Positions 1 to 7,649 of a stretch of DNA of 64,000 nucleotides are shown one piece after another. A program made the position numbers and the translations under genes. The notes beneath the pieces are model-generated. The model saw nothing but the letters and a program-made list of their open reading frames with translations. It searched no databases and was not told where the DNA came from. Within the stretch, counting starts at the first letter, position 1. Every line of letters starts with the position of its first letter. Location: positions 1-64,000 of the forward strand of contig JAABRD010000021.1 in assembly GCA_011391085.1 (NCBI GenBank), written 5' to 3'. The stretch comes from Thiotrichaceae bacterium. Lineage in GTDB: Bacteria; Pseudomonadota; Gammaproteobacteria; Beggiatoales; Beggiatoaceae.

Positions 1-255
1 ATACATTCCCGATTCCGGGTCACGTTTGAGACCGCGGGTGAGACTTTTGAGTTTGCGCCAGTAGCGGGAAAACGCAATTTCGGTTTTGCCAGGAATGGGA
101 AGACGCATTCCAATGCTGTTTATCCAAACCGTCGGAACTCGTTTGGCCAGGCGCGTCGCCATACGTACCGAAGCGTGGCCGCGATTGTGATACCACCAGT
201 CGACGTTGCCAAAGTGGATAACGCCGTCGCAGTGTGTGTGGGAGGAGGTTGTCAT
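1..255 (-). CDS. Glycosyltransferase, N-terminal fragment (runs off window)
   Basis: An open frame reads from ATG at 255 to the window edge, giving 85 residues. The segment FGNVDWWYHNRGHASVRM followed by a hydrophobic strand and VWINSIGMRLP resembles the N-terminus of GT-B (group 1/family 4) glycosyltransferases that act on surface polysaccharides. This is inferred from the look of the N-terminus; the catalytic C-terminal half lies outside the window. The neighbouring heptose genes fit a lipopolysaccharide or capsule locus. There is no Shine-Dalgarno sequence; four to five 7-bp repeats of the CACTATY type abut the start codon. Confidence 0.55.
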   Translation of the reverse strand, partial: MTTSSHTHCDGVIHFGNVDWWYHNRGHASVRMATRLAKRVPTVWINSIGMRLPIPGKTEIAFSRYWRKLKSLTRGLKRDPESGMY

Positions 256-412
256 AGTGAATAGTGGATAGTGAATAGTGGATAGCGGATAGGTAGCCAG
301 GTAGGGTGGATTAAGCGAAGCGTATCCACCAGCATTTCCGCTATCCACTATTCAACCGTGGTGGATACGCTATCGCTTAATCCACCCTACCTGAACTACC
401 TGAACCACTTTT
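256..412. repeat. Heptamer array plus inverted repeat
   Basis: Positions 256-297 are a tandem array of 7-bp units (GAATAGT/GGATAGT) ending directly at the start codon of the minus-strand gene. Positions 301-330 and 359-390 form an inverted repeat whose arms begin GTAGGGTGGATTAAGCGAAG. The same palindrome recurs at 11451-11526 and 53020-53094. No gene is seen here. Confidence 0.8.
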
Positions 413-1705
413 TCATTGATTAGTCATAATGAGTCTAACTGCCGCTGGAAAATCAGTCACCTTGTGAAATTGCACCTGCGCCGGTATGTCTTGCCCTTCT
501 AGTCCATTGCCTGTTTCAACAAAGATTAATCCGCCACAGTGGGCATGGTAGCCAGCTAAAATGTCGCTTACCATGTCACCAATCATCCACGAACGAGTCA
601 GGTCAATTTGAAGGTCCTGGGCAGCTTTAAATAACATGCCAGGGCCAGGTTTGCGGTCATAATATTCCACGGTGGTGCGGTCTTTGCGCAGTTGTGTCGC
701 AGACGGGCAATGGTAAAAGGCATCTAGTTGGGTGCCATGTTGGGCCAGTTGTTTCGTCAATTCCAGATGAACTTCACTGAGGTCGTCTTCCGTGAACAGT
801 CCTTGACCAATTGGAGATTGGTTCGTGACTAGAACACATAAATAATCGGCTTGCCGAAGTTGTTGAAGGGCTTCGCCCGCGCCAGGAAGGAGTTTAACTT
901 GGTCTGGACGCGAGAGATAGTGGACTTGTTCAATTAAAGTCCCATCTCGATCTAGGAAGACAGCAGGTCGTTGTCCAGTCCATTTCCCAGCACGTTGCAG
1001 AAGGTCCACCGCATCCCGTTGGGCTTGTAAATAGGTTGCATACGTTCCCATATCGCGATGATACCCTTCCCAAACGAAGCCGCGCATCCTGCCAATGTAT
1101 TTGGGAAGCACGTCAAAGCCCAAGTCAAATGCTTGCAGGGCCGCTATTTCGCGATAAGTGGAGGCATTGACGACATAACCCCCGGCATTGGCTAAGTCAC
1201 TCACCGGCTGTTGCGGTTTTTCTTGGAAACCAATGATGCGATCCTGGTCATCTAACTCAGCAATGCCACAGGCTTTCGGATGGGGGGCATGGAAGAGTAA
1301 CATGGTCAAAGGGTCATCATGGGAACGGTGAAAAGTGAGGAGGTCTTTGACATTCACTGTGCTGAAGTTATCGACATAGATGATGAGAATCTCGTCGGCG
1401 TCATCGGCAAAGTGCGGATTGGCCGCCAACGTTCCCGCCGAACCAAGGAGTGTTGGTTCATAGGTTTCTTCCAAATGGAGGAGACCGCGCCCGTTGACTT
1501 GGTCAAGATAGGCGCGTACTTGGTCTGCTAGGTGATGGGTGTTAATCAAAGCGTCCTGAATATTGGCGGCGACGAGTTGATCCACCCAATAGTCTAGCAA
1601 GGGTCGTCCTGCAATGGGGACCAGGCATTTGGTGACATGATAAGTCAATGGGCGAAGTCGGGTCCCCAGACCTGCGGCAAGGAGGAGGGCTTTGGTGCGT
1701 GTCAT
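413..1705 (-). CDS. Sugar-phosphate nucleotidyltransferase fused to HAD phosphatase (HddC/GmhB-like)
   Basis: A 430-residue two-domain protein. Residues 1-235 are a nucleotidyltransferase with the nucleotide-binding signature LLLAAGLGTRLRPLT at 8-22, as in HddC/mannose-1-phosphate guanylyltransferases. Residues 245-430 are a HAD phosphatase with FLDRDGTL (nucleophile and acid Asp) and the later GDMVSDILAG motif, as in GmhB, which removes the 7-phosphate from heptose bisphosphate. Only the first part of the GmhB zinc motif (YHCPS) is present and the second CxC pair is missing, so it probably lacks the zinc. gmhA lies 3 bp upstream in the same orientation, so together they likely make an NDP-heptose for LPS or a glycan. 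The heptose kinase is not in the window. Which nucleotide (GDP or ADP) is used cannot be read from the sequence. Confidence 0.82.
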   Translation of the reverse strand: MTRTKALLLAAGLGTRLRPLTYHVTKCLVPIAGRPLLDYWVDQLVAANIQDALINTHHLADQVRAYLDQVNGRGLLHLEETYEPTLLGSAGTLAANPHFADDADEILIIYVDNFSTVNVKDLLTFHRSHDDPLTMLLFHAPHPKACGIAELDDQDRIIGFQEKPQQPVSDLANAGGYVVNASTYREIAALQAFDLGFDVLPKYIGRMRGFVWEGYHRDMGTYATYLQAQRDAVDLLQRAGKWTGQRPAVFLDRDGTLIEQVHYLSRPDQVKLLPGAGEALQQLRQADYLCVLVTNQSPIGQGLFTEDDLSEVHLELTKQLAQHGTQLDAFYHCPSATQLRKDRTTVEYYDRKPGPGMLFKAAQDLQIDLTRSWMIGDMVSDILAGYHAHCGGLIFVETGNGLEGQDIPAQVQFHKVTDFPAAVRLIMTNQ

Positions 1706-1708
1706 GGA

Positions 1709-2296
1709 TTATTTGGCGGTTTCTGCGGCTATCGCGTGGTGGAGAACTTGACCGACGATGTGGCCAATCGACATGTGGAGGTCTTCAATGATACCATAGT
1801 TATCATTGGGAATGTGGATATGCAGGTCTGCCAAGTCTTTGAGTTTGCCACCATTGAAACCTGTCAGGGCCACAATGAATAAACCATTGTCTTTAGCCCA
1901 TTGCGTGGCCATGAGGACATTGGGAGAGTTGCCAGAACCGCTGATGACAATGGCAACGTCACCAGGTTGGGCGTAAGAAACCAGAGGGTAGTAGAAAATT
2001 TTGTCGTAAGACGTATCATTGGCCAAAGCCGTGAGGACGCCCACATTGTCTGGTAACGAGATAGCACGTAACCCTTTGGCTTTGTCCATTCCCGAAGTGA
2101 GAAGCAGTTCAATGACGAAGTGGGAGGAAGTGCAAGCACTACCGCCGTTACCATAGACAAAGACTTGGCGGTTCTCTCGCCAAGTTTGGAGGAGGCGATT
2201 GGCCAAGGCGTCGATAGCCTGATGGTCAATCGTGTGACAGAGATGACTGAGAGTGTCAAGATATTCTTTAGCGGATTTGCACATGTTTCTAGCCAT
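1709..2296 (-). CDS. gmhA: Sedoheptulose-7-phosphate isomerase GmhA (SIS domain)
   Basis: A 195-residue SIS-domain protein, the usual GmhA length. Visible motifs are VFVYGNGGSACTSSHFVIEL, where the sugar phosphate binds, and VAIVISGSGNSPNV, plus a C-terminal EDLHMSIGHIV helix with the conserved E and H. The family converts sedoheptulose 7-phosphate to glycero-manno-heptose 7-phosphate, the first step of heptose nucleotide synthesis. The start at 2296 has an AAAGGA ribosome site 7 nt upstream. The next gene, a nucleotidyltransferase-phosphatase fusion, begins 3 bp after the stop, so the two form an operon. DiaA is a paralogous alternative, but the neighbour argues for GmhA. Confidence 0.88.
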   Translation of the reverse strand: MARNMCKSAKEYLDTLSHLCHTIDHQAIDALANRLLQTWRENRQVFVYGNGGSACTSSHFVIELLLTSGMDKAKGLRAISLPDNVGVLTALANDTSYDKIFYYPLVSYAQPGDVAIVISGSGNSPNVLMATQWAKDNGLFIVALTGFNGGKLKDLADLHIHIPNDNYGIIEDLHMSIGHIVGQVLHHAIAAETAK

Positions 2297-2355
2297 GATG
2301 GATTCCTTTAGGTAAGTGAGTGTTGAAAAAAAATGACGAATTGGTTATTCTCCAC

Positions 2356-2392
2356 AACCAGGAGTCCAAAGCGTCGCTTTGAACTCCTGGTT
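2356..2392. repeat. Palindrome of the AGGAGTCCAAAGCG family
   Basis: Arms AACCAGGAGTCCAAAGCG and its complement surround a 1-nt centre. The same element is dispersed at 4669-4700, 9181-9464 and inside the PKS gene near 36528-36552. Confidence 0.7.
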
Positions 2393-2396
2393 ATGA

Positions 2397-2522
2397 TATA
2401 GTAGTATTCCTCATCACTTGTACCCCCCGTACACGGGGGGGTGACTCCTACCCGCGGCGTGGATGACTCCCCCCCGCGTGCGGGGGGTTGGGGGGGTACA
2501 AGAGAACAGGAATACTACTATA
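2397..2522. mobile_element. MITE-like element, family 1, copy A (126 bp)
   Basis: Imperfect 28-bp terminal inverted repeats, starting TATAGTAGTATTC and ending TTGTACC, lie at 2397-2424 and 2495-2522. The core is rich in C and G runs (CCCCCCGTACACGGGGGG type palindromes). Copies with the same ends are at 39930-40045 and 52978-53138. No coding capacity is present; TA at the ends would suit an IS630/Tc1-type transposase acting in trans, which is an inference. Confidence 0.7.
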
Positions 2523-2594
2523 TACTCTATCACTGTCTTTTAAACGTATCAAGAGTGTCACAAATATAAAATTTGCCATCCCGTGCCAATAGCC

Positions 2595-4544
2595 ATGAAC
2601 ATACTAAAATCTTCATTTTTGTTTATCTGTTTGTTTTCAAACATTTTATTAGCGGATGATACGATTTCAAATTTGGAAAAGCAATTACCTTTTCTATCCG
2701 ATGACAAAAAGATCGAGGCGTTAAAAGACTTGGCCAAATATTATGCAAAAACGTCGCCAAAGAAGAGTATCGAATATGGCGATCAAGCCCTTGTCCTGGT
2801 TGAGAATAGCAGTGATGATAAGGCCACCGCCACGATTTTAACCTATCTGGGAGAGGCCCATCAACATTTAGGGGATTATGAAAAGGCGTTGGAATTGCAT
2901 TTTAAGTCCTTGCAAATTCGTCAAAAACAGACGGATAAAGGGGAAATGGCAGAGTCTTTTACCAACATTTGCATTGCCCAATGGCGTTTGAGTGACTATG
3001 ACAAAGCCTTGGAATACTGTGGTAAGTCGTCCAAGATTTACGAGGAGTTAGGTGACCAACCAGGGTTGGCAAAGGCCTGGCATAATTTGGGCATTGCTTA
3101 TGATTGGTTAGGCTATCACGATAAAGCGTTGACTTTTTTACAAAAAGCTCTGGCCATTCGGGAAAAATTGGGGAATCAAGAAGACATTGCTGATTCTCTA
3201 ACCAATATTGGGATTGTGTATCATTTTTCCAATGACTTGGAGAAGGCGTTGGAATATTACTTGAAGTCATTAGACATTCTCGAAAAAGTCGGTGATGACC
3301 GTGGTCTGGCTAAGGTGTTAAACAATCTTGGTTTTGTGTATAAGGATAGAGATTCAAAGGACTATGAAAAGGCAGTGGAATATTACTTGAGTTCTTTGAA
3401 AATGTGGCAAAAGATTGGTGACAACTTTGAAGTGGTCAATGTGTCTAACAATCTGGGGCAGGCTTACACCAGGCTACGAAAATATGAAATAGCCTATTTC
3501 TACTTGAGTAGTGCCCTCCGGTTTGCCGAAGAGAAGGGGGTGAAAACCAAGGAGTTCTTTCGGGAGAACTATGAGTTCTTTTCGGATTTGTACGAAGCCC
3601 AAAGGGATTACCAGAAGGCATTGGAATTTATCAAAAAATCGGCAGCCATGAAGGACAGTATCTTTCGAGAGATGTTGGAGAAAGTCACGGATTTTCAGAC
3701 GAAATATGAGACCGAAAAGAAACAACGGCAAATTGAGAAGTTGGAACGCGAAAGCGATTTTAAAGAGTTAGAATTGGCTAGGCAAAAATTGCAAAGAAAC
3801 TCCTTGTTAGGCGGGTTTGCGTTGGTGCTGATGTTAATGTTTGTGTTATATCACCTGTATCGAATGTCCAAAAAGGCCAATTTGAGACTGCGGGAAGCGC
3901 ACCGAGTGATTCGTTTGGAAAAGGACAAATCGGACAAATTGTTGTTAAACATTTTACCGTACCGAGTAGCCCATGACTTGAAAGAGAAACAATGCACCAC
4001 CCCTGAAAGTTTTGAAAATGTCACCGTATATTTTTCCGACATCGTAGGCTTCACCCAACTGTCAGCACAACTGGAACCCAAAGCGTTGATAGATGAGTTG
4101 AATGAGATATTTACGGCTTTTGACAATATTGTTGAAAAACATCAATGTGAACGAATCAAAACGATTGGGGATGCGTATTTGTGTGTGTGTGGAATGCCCG
4201 ACGGGAATCCGAATCATGCAGAAAACATGGTGCAGTCGGCCATTGAGATTATCACCTATCTGAGGCACCGAAATCAACTTAAATCGGTGAAGTGGGAAAT
4301 TCGAGTGGGGATTCACACAGGTCGAGTCGTGGGTGGCGTGGTGGGTGTCAAAAAATATATTTATGACGTATTTGGTGACACCATCAACACCGCTTCCCGA
4401 ATGGAATCGTTATCAGAACCAATGAAAATTAATATGTCGGAAGTGACTTATGAATTGGTGAAAGGGAAATTTGAAGTGGTGGAACGGGGGACCTTGCCAG
4501 TGAAGGGGAAGGGGGAGATGAAGATGTTTTTTGTGGAGTGTTGA
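2595..4544 (+). CDS. TPR receptor-type class III adenylyl cyclase
   Basis: A 649-residue protein: N-terminal signal sequence (MNILKSSFLFICLF...), about seven TPR repeats in the first 360 residues (periplasmic), a coiled coil, one membrane helix near residue 405 and a cytoplasmic class III cyclase domain. With numbering from the upstream GTG at 2583, the metal aspartates are D486 (YFSDIVGFT) and D530 (TIGDAYL), and N602 and R606 are the transition-state residues. The base-selecting positions are K526 (RIKTIGD) and D595 (YDVFGDT), the adenylyl pair, where guanylyl cyclases have E and C. It should therefore make cAMP in response to something sensed by the TPRs. ATG 2595 is preferred because the signal peptide starts there; GTG 2583 is possible. 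There is no clear Shine-Dalgarno sequence, and the gene stands alone. Confidence 0.85.
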   Translation: MNILKSSFLFICLFSNILLADDTISNLEKQLPFLSDDKKIEALKDLAKYYAKTSPKKSIEYGDQALVLVENSSDDKATATILTYLGEAHQHLGDYEKALELHFKSLQIRQKQTDKGEMAESFTNICIAQWRLSDYDKALEYCGKSSKIYEELGDQPGLAKAWHNLGIAYDWLGYHDKALTFLQKALAIREKLGNQEDIADSLTNIGIVYHFSNDLEKALEYYLKSLDILEKVGDDRGLAKVLNNLGFVYKDRDSKDYEKAVEYYLSSLKMWQKIGDNFEVVNVSNNLGQAYTRLRKYEIAYFYLSSALRFAEEKGVKTKEFFRENYEFFSDLYEAQRDYQKALEFIKKSAAMKDSIFREMLEKVTDFQTKYETEKKQRQIEKLERESDFKELELARQKLQRNSLLGGFALVLMLMFVLYHLYRMSKKANLRLREAHRVIRLEKDKSDKLLLNILPYRVAHDLKEKQCTTPESFENVTVYFSDIVGFTQLSAQLEPKALIDELNEIFTAFDNIVEKHQCERIKTIGDAYLCVCGMPDGNPNHAENMVQSAIEIITYLRHRNQLKSVKWEIRVGIHTGRVVGGVVGVKKYIYDVFGDTINTASRMESLSEPMKINMSEVTYELVKGKFEVVERGTLPVKGKGEMKMFFVEC

Positions 4545-4556
4545 GAACTGTCTTCA

Positions 4557-4700
4557 GAAACTAAGTTTCGGAAAACAAACTTAGTTTCTATGATGTCGTT
4601 ATAGTGGTTTTGGAGTACGGAATTTATTCCGTTTCAGGCGGAATAAATTCCGTACTCCAAAACTGCCCCCCTGGCAAAGCTACGCTTTGGACTCCTGGTC
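4557..4700. repeat. Three adjacent palindromes downstream of the cyclase
   Basis: 4557-4589 is a GAAACTAAGTTTC-type hairpin, 4608-4663 is a hairpin with arms TTTTGGAGTACGGAATTTAT, and 4669-4700 is a half copy of the AAAGCTACGCTTTGGACTCC repeat. The first could act as a terminator for the convergent genes. All three are dispersed families in this window. Confidence 0.65.
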
Positions 4701-4706
4701 TGATAG

Positions 4707-5843
4707 TCAACTCGCCGGCAACGTAAAATAAAACACACTCCCCTGCCCCAACGTACTTTCCACCCCCACTTGTCCACCCAATCGGTCAATCACCTGTTGA
4801 ACAATCGATAACCCCAACCCGTGCCCTTCGGCCCGGTCTTTATGTAAACGCGTAAAGGGTGTGAACAATTGCGCTTTTGCCTCTTCGCAAAGACCTGGAC
4901 CGTTGTCTTTGACCCAAAACCGCATCATGCCATTGTTTTGAATATCAGCCCCCAGTTCCACTTGAGGAGGTTGCCCCCCATATTTTAAAGCATTGCTAAT
5001 ATAGTTGGCCCAGACTTCTTCTATCCAAGGCGCATAACCTTGGGCCATGGGCCAGATAGAAGGCAATTTTAACTGTCCACAAAATTCTTTAAGCATATAA
5101 GCCATCCGTTGTTCAATCACTTCCTGGATAATTTGAGACATGTCCAAGGTTTGAAGATTGATATTTTTTTGTTTGGAGGCATTGGCTAACAACAGCAAGG
5201 CATCAATAATGTTCAACATCTTTTGACCTGCGTGGGAGACAAATTTCAAATTTTCCAACGCATCGGCTGTCGGCAACGTATCTAGTGAACAATCTACCAG
5301 TAACAAATCGGATAACCCAATTATCGCACTCAAGGGATTTTTAAGGTCATGGGCCACTGTACGGGCAAAGGCTTCCAATTCCAAATTACGTTTTTCTAAC
5401 TCAACGGCTTGACTCTGTAATAACTGGTTTTTCTCTTCTAGTTGCTGTTGTAACTTATGAACATTGAGGTGGGCTGTAATCCGGGCTAACACCTCTTCAT
5501 GTTGAACTGGTTTGGTGAGATAATCAGTAGCACCCAGTTGAAACCCTTTTAATTTATCAACCGTGTCAACCAGTGCCGTCATGAAAATGACCGGAATATC
5601 TTTAGTATGTTCTTGTGATTTCAATATTTTACACACTTCAAAGCCGTCCAGACCAGGCATCATCACATCCAAGAGGATCAGGTCTGGATGGGCTTGTTCA
5701 GCCGTTTGCAAGGCACGTTTGCCATCTTGGGCAATGAGGACTTTGAAACCAGATTTACTTAAAAAGGAAAATAATACGCTGACATTATTGGGTATATCGT
5801 CAACGACTAAGATAGTATCTTTGCGTGAAGTTGTAGGACTCAT
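4707..5843 (-). CDS. Hybrid response regulator-histidine kinase
   Basis: A soluble 378-residue protein: a receiver domain with phospho-acceptor Asp in LILLDVMMPGLDGFEV, a coiled coil, a HisKA helix with H in TVAHDLKNPLSAIIG, and a HATPase domain (N box SNALKYGG, G1 VKDNGPGL, G2 GHGLGLSIV). No membrane segment is present, so its input is phosphorylation of the receiver by another kinase or a direct partner. It closely resembles the protein at 22690-23853 over its whole length. The start at 5843 gives MSPTTSRKDT before the receiver; an in-frame ATG at 5867 would add eight residues. Four 7-bp CATTATT-like repeats lie just upstream in place of a ribosome site. Output partner unknown. Confidence 0.85.
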   Translation of the reverse strand: MSPTTSRKDTILVVDDIPNNVSVLFSFLSKSGFKVLIAQDGKRALQTAEQAHPDLILLDVMMPGLDGFEVCKILKSQEHTKDIPVIFMTALVDTVDKLKGFQLGATDYLTKPVQHEEVLARITAHLNVHKLQQQLEEKNQLLQSQAVELEKRNLELEAFARTVAHDLKNPLSAIIGLSDLLLVDCSLDTLPTADALENLKFVSHAGQKMLNIIDALLLLANASKQKNINLQTLDMSQIIQEVIEQRMAYMLKEFCGQLKLPSIWPMAQGYAPWIEEVWANYISNALKYGGQPPQVELGADIQNNGMMRFWVKDNGPGLCEEAKAQLFTPFTRLHKDRAEGHGLGLSIVQQVIDRLGGQVGVESTLGQGSVFYFTLPAS

Positions 5844-5876
5844 ATTTGGATAATGAATAATGAACAATGAATAATG

Positions 5877-6037
5877 GGTAGTGATGCAATGTGGGTGATA
5901 TTCATGTTGCCCTCACCCCCGGCCCCTCTCCCAGAGGGAGAGGGGTGAAAACCTCTGGTTCCGCCACACTCCCCTCTCCCTCTGGGAGAGGGGCCGGGGG
6001 GTGAGGGTAAACATATCACCCACATTGCATCACTACC
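5877..6037. mobile_element. MITE-like element, family 2, near-perfect 161-bp hairpin
   Basis: The terminal repeats GGTAGTGATGCAATGTGGGT lie at 5877 and 6037 and continue into a G/C-rich palindrome (CCCTCACCCCCGGCCCCTCT). The whole element folds on itself. A relative with the same ends but a different core is at 52636-52773, and a lone end is near 47307. Confidence 0.7.
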
Positions 6038-6058
6038 GAATAATGAATAATAATCGGT

Positions 6059-7306
6059 TCACTCTTTACTATTCACCATATAACTTGGCACCCTAGCACA
6101 TCTTTCCACCGCTGCCAACACTTGTTTCAAGACTGGTTTATTCGTAAATGTTAGCACTTCACCAGCCTCAACCGTTTCAAATACCCCTTCTGCCACGTTG
6201 GCACTTTCATATACCAATAAAATCAAATCTTCTCGCTGGGCTTGACGAATCTTTGAAAGTTTGCGTTGCAAATAGTGCGGATGCCAAAAACCAATAATTT
6301 CAATCAACGCCCGTCGTCCATCTTTACGATGGGTAAAAGAAAAATCTGGAATAATGACCGTATCGCCTACCACAATCACCTCATCCTCGCGTACCAGTTC
6401 CCATTGACGTTTAGCACCCGTATATTTGGCTTCAAATTCCGTTGCAAAATCGGCTTCCAGTTTGCTGTCAAACAATTTGGAGGCTTTAAAATGCGTGCGT
6501 AACGCCGTTTGGTCATCTAGTGTGTATCGCAACGGACGGTGAGTAGCAGGGGGCTGAACGTCGGCCACCATCTGCCAACTTTTACATAATAACATGGCAG
6601 GTAAAAATTTTGCAAATTGTAACCCATAACGAATTGTAGATTTAACAAACGGTGAAATAGGTCCATGCAAACTGATTTGGTATCCCTGTGGTAGAATCGG
6701 GTGAACCGTGTGCATTAACTTGAATAACTTGATATATCTGAACACATCTTTATAAGTATCATGTACCGTAATTTGCACGTCTCGTGCCCAGTATAACAAA
6801 CCGCGTGCCACTTCCAAATTATACCGGGCAATCAAATCCCCTGGCGTCACGGGTTCTCCAAAACCGAGTAAAATTCTTTCCTCTGCCAAATCTGCAAATA
6901 AAGCGACCTCGACCTCATTGGGTAGGATACCAAATTGGGCCGCCGTTTCCGTGACCACTTGCAAACGCGACGTGGTGGTCAACAAATCGGGTTTCAACGT
7001 AACTGGTCCTTTTTCAAATAAAGCGGTGCGTAATTTGACTGGATCCACGGCGGGGGTATTACCAAACTGACAGCGATTTTCCAGGACATTGAAGAGTCCA
7101 CGAATGATGGGATATTCTACACTATCTCCCTCGTAAGCACGCAATGCCTCTGCCAACTCACCACGGGTTCGACCAATGTAGGTTCTGACCAATTGAGTCA
7201 ACTCGTTGGCCATCGCCAAATAATGATAATCCGCTGGCAACGCCAAAGGGATGATGTCCTCTTTACGCTTTTTAAGACGGGGAAGAATGAGGTCGGATTT
7301 TAACAT
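6059..7306 (-). CDS. DUF790/Bax1-like nuclease, partner of XPB helicase
   Basis: A 415-residue protein of the DUF790 family, whose archaeal member Bax1 is a structure-specific nuclease that binds the XPB helicase. The N-terminus (LPRLKKRKEDIIPLAL...) matches the family opening. The C-terminal third has a PD-(D/E)xK-like nuclease core: IIPDFSF with the Asp near residue 320 and ALIEIIGFW with the Glu near 335, followed by a basic helix YLQRKLSKIRQ. The XPB-like helicase gene lies immediately upstream on the same strand, separated only by a 340-bp repeat tract, which supports a helicase-nuclease pair. A likely role is unwinding and incision of damaged DNA. There is no Shine-Dalgarno sequence; CACTCTC heptamers lie directly upstream of the ATG. 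Confidence 0.8.
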   Translation of the reverse strand: MLKSDLILPRLKKRKEDIIPLALPADYHYLAMANELTQLVRTYIGRTRGELAEALRAYEGDSVEYPIIRGLFNVLENRCQFGNTPAVDPVKLRTALFEKGPVTLKPDLLTTTSRLQVVTETAAQFGILPNEVEVALFADLAEERILLGFGEPVTPGDLIARYNLEVARGLLYWARDVQITVHDTYKDVFRYIKLFKLMHTVHPILPQGYQISLHGPISPFVKSTIRYGLQFAKFLPAMLLCKSWQMVADVQPPATHRPLRYTLDDQTALRTHFKASKLFDSKLEADFATEFEAKYTGAKRQWELVREDEVIVVGDTVIIPDFSFTHRKDGRRALIEIIGFWHPHYLQRKLSKIRQAQREDLILLVYESANVAEGVFETVEAGEVLTFTNKPVLKQVLAAVERCARVPSYMVNSKE

Positions 7307-7649
7307 AGTGGAGAGTGGTTTTAGTGGAGAGTGGAGAGTGGAGAGTGGAGAGTGGAGAGTGGAGAACGGAGAGTGGAGAACGGAGAATGATAATATGCGG
7401 GACTAGAGGCTTCAGCCGGGTAACATACGGGACTAGAGGCTTTAGCCGGGTAACATACGGGACTAGAGGCTTCAGCCGGGTAACATACGGGACTAGAGGC
7501 TTTAGCCGGAAGGCGGGGCACGTCACCGGCTGAAGCCTCTAGTCCACCCTGATCTGAAGCCTCTAGTCCACCCTGATCACCGGCTGAAGCCTCTAGTCCA
7601 CTGATTTTTCATTATCCACTATCCACTATCCACTATCCACTAAAACCCA
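7307..7649. repeat. Heptamer arrays and four 30-bp direct repeats with inverted copies
   Basis: 7307-7385 is a run of AGTGGAG heptamers. About 7398-7510 holds four 30-bp units (CGGGACTAGAGGCTTCAGCC + GGGTAACATA) that alternate CTTCAG and CTTTAG. 7528-7600 carries inverted copies (CCGGCTGAAGCCTCTAGTCC), so the block can fold. 7604-7640 is a further CACTATC heptamer run. No gene is present between the helicase and nuclease genes. Confidence 0.8.
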
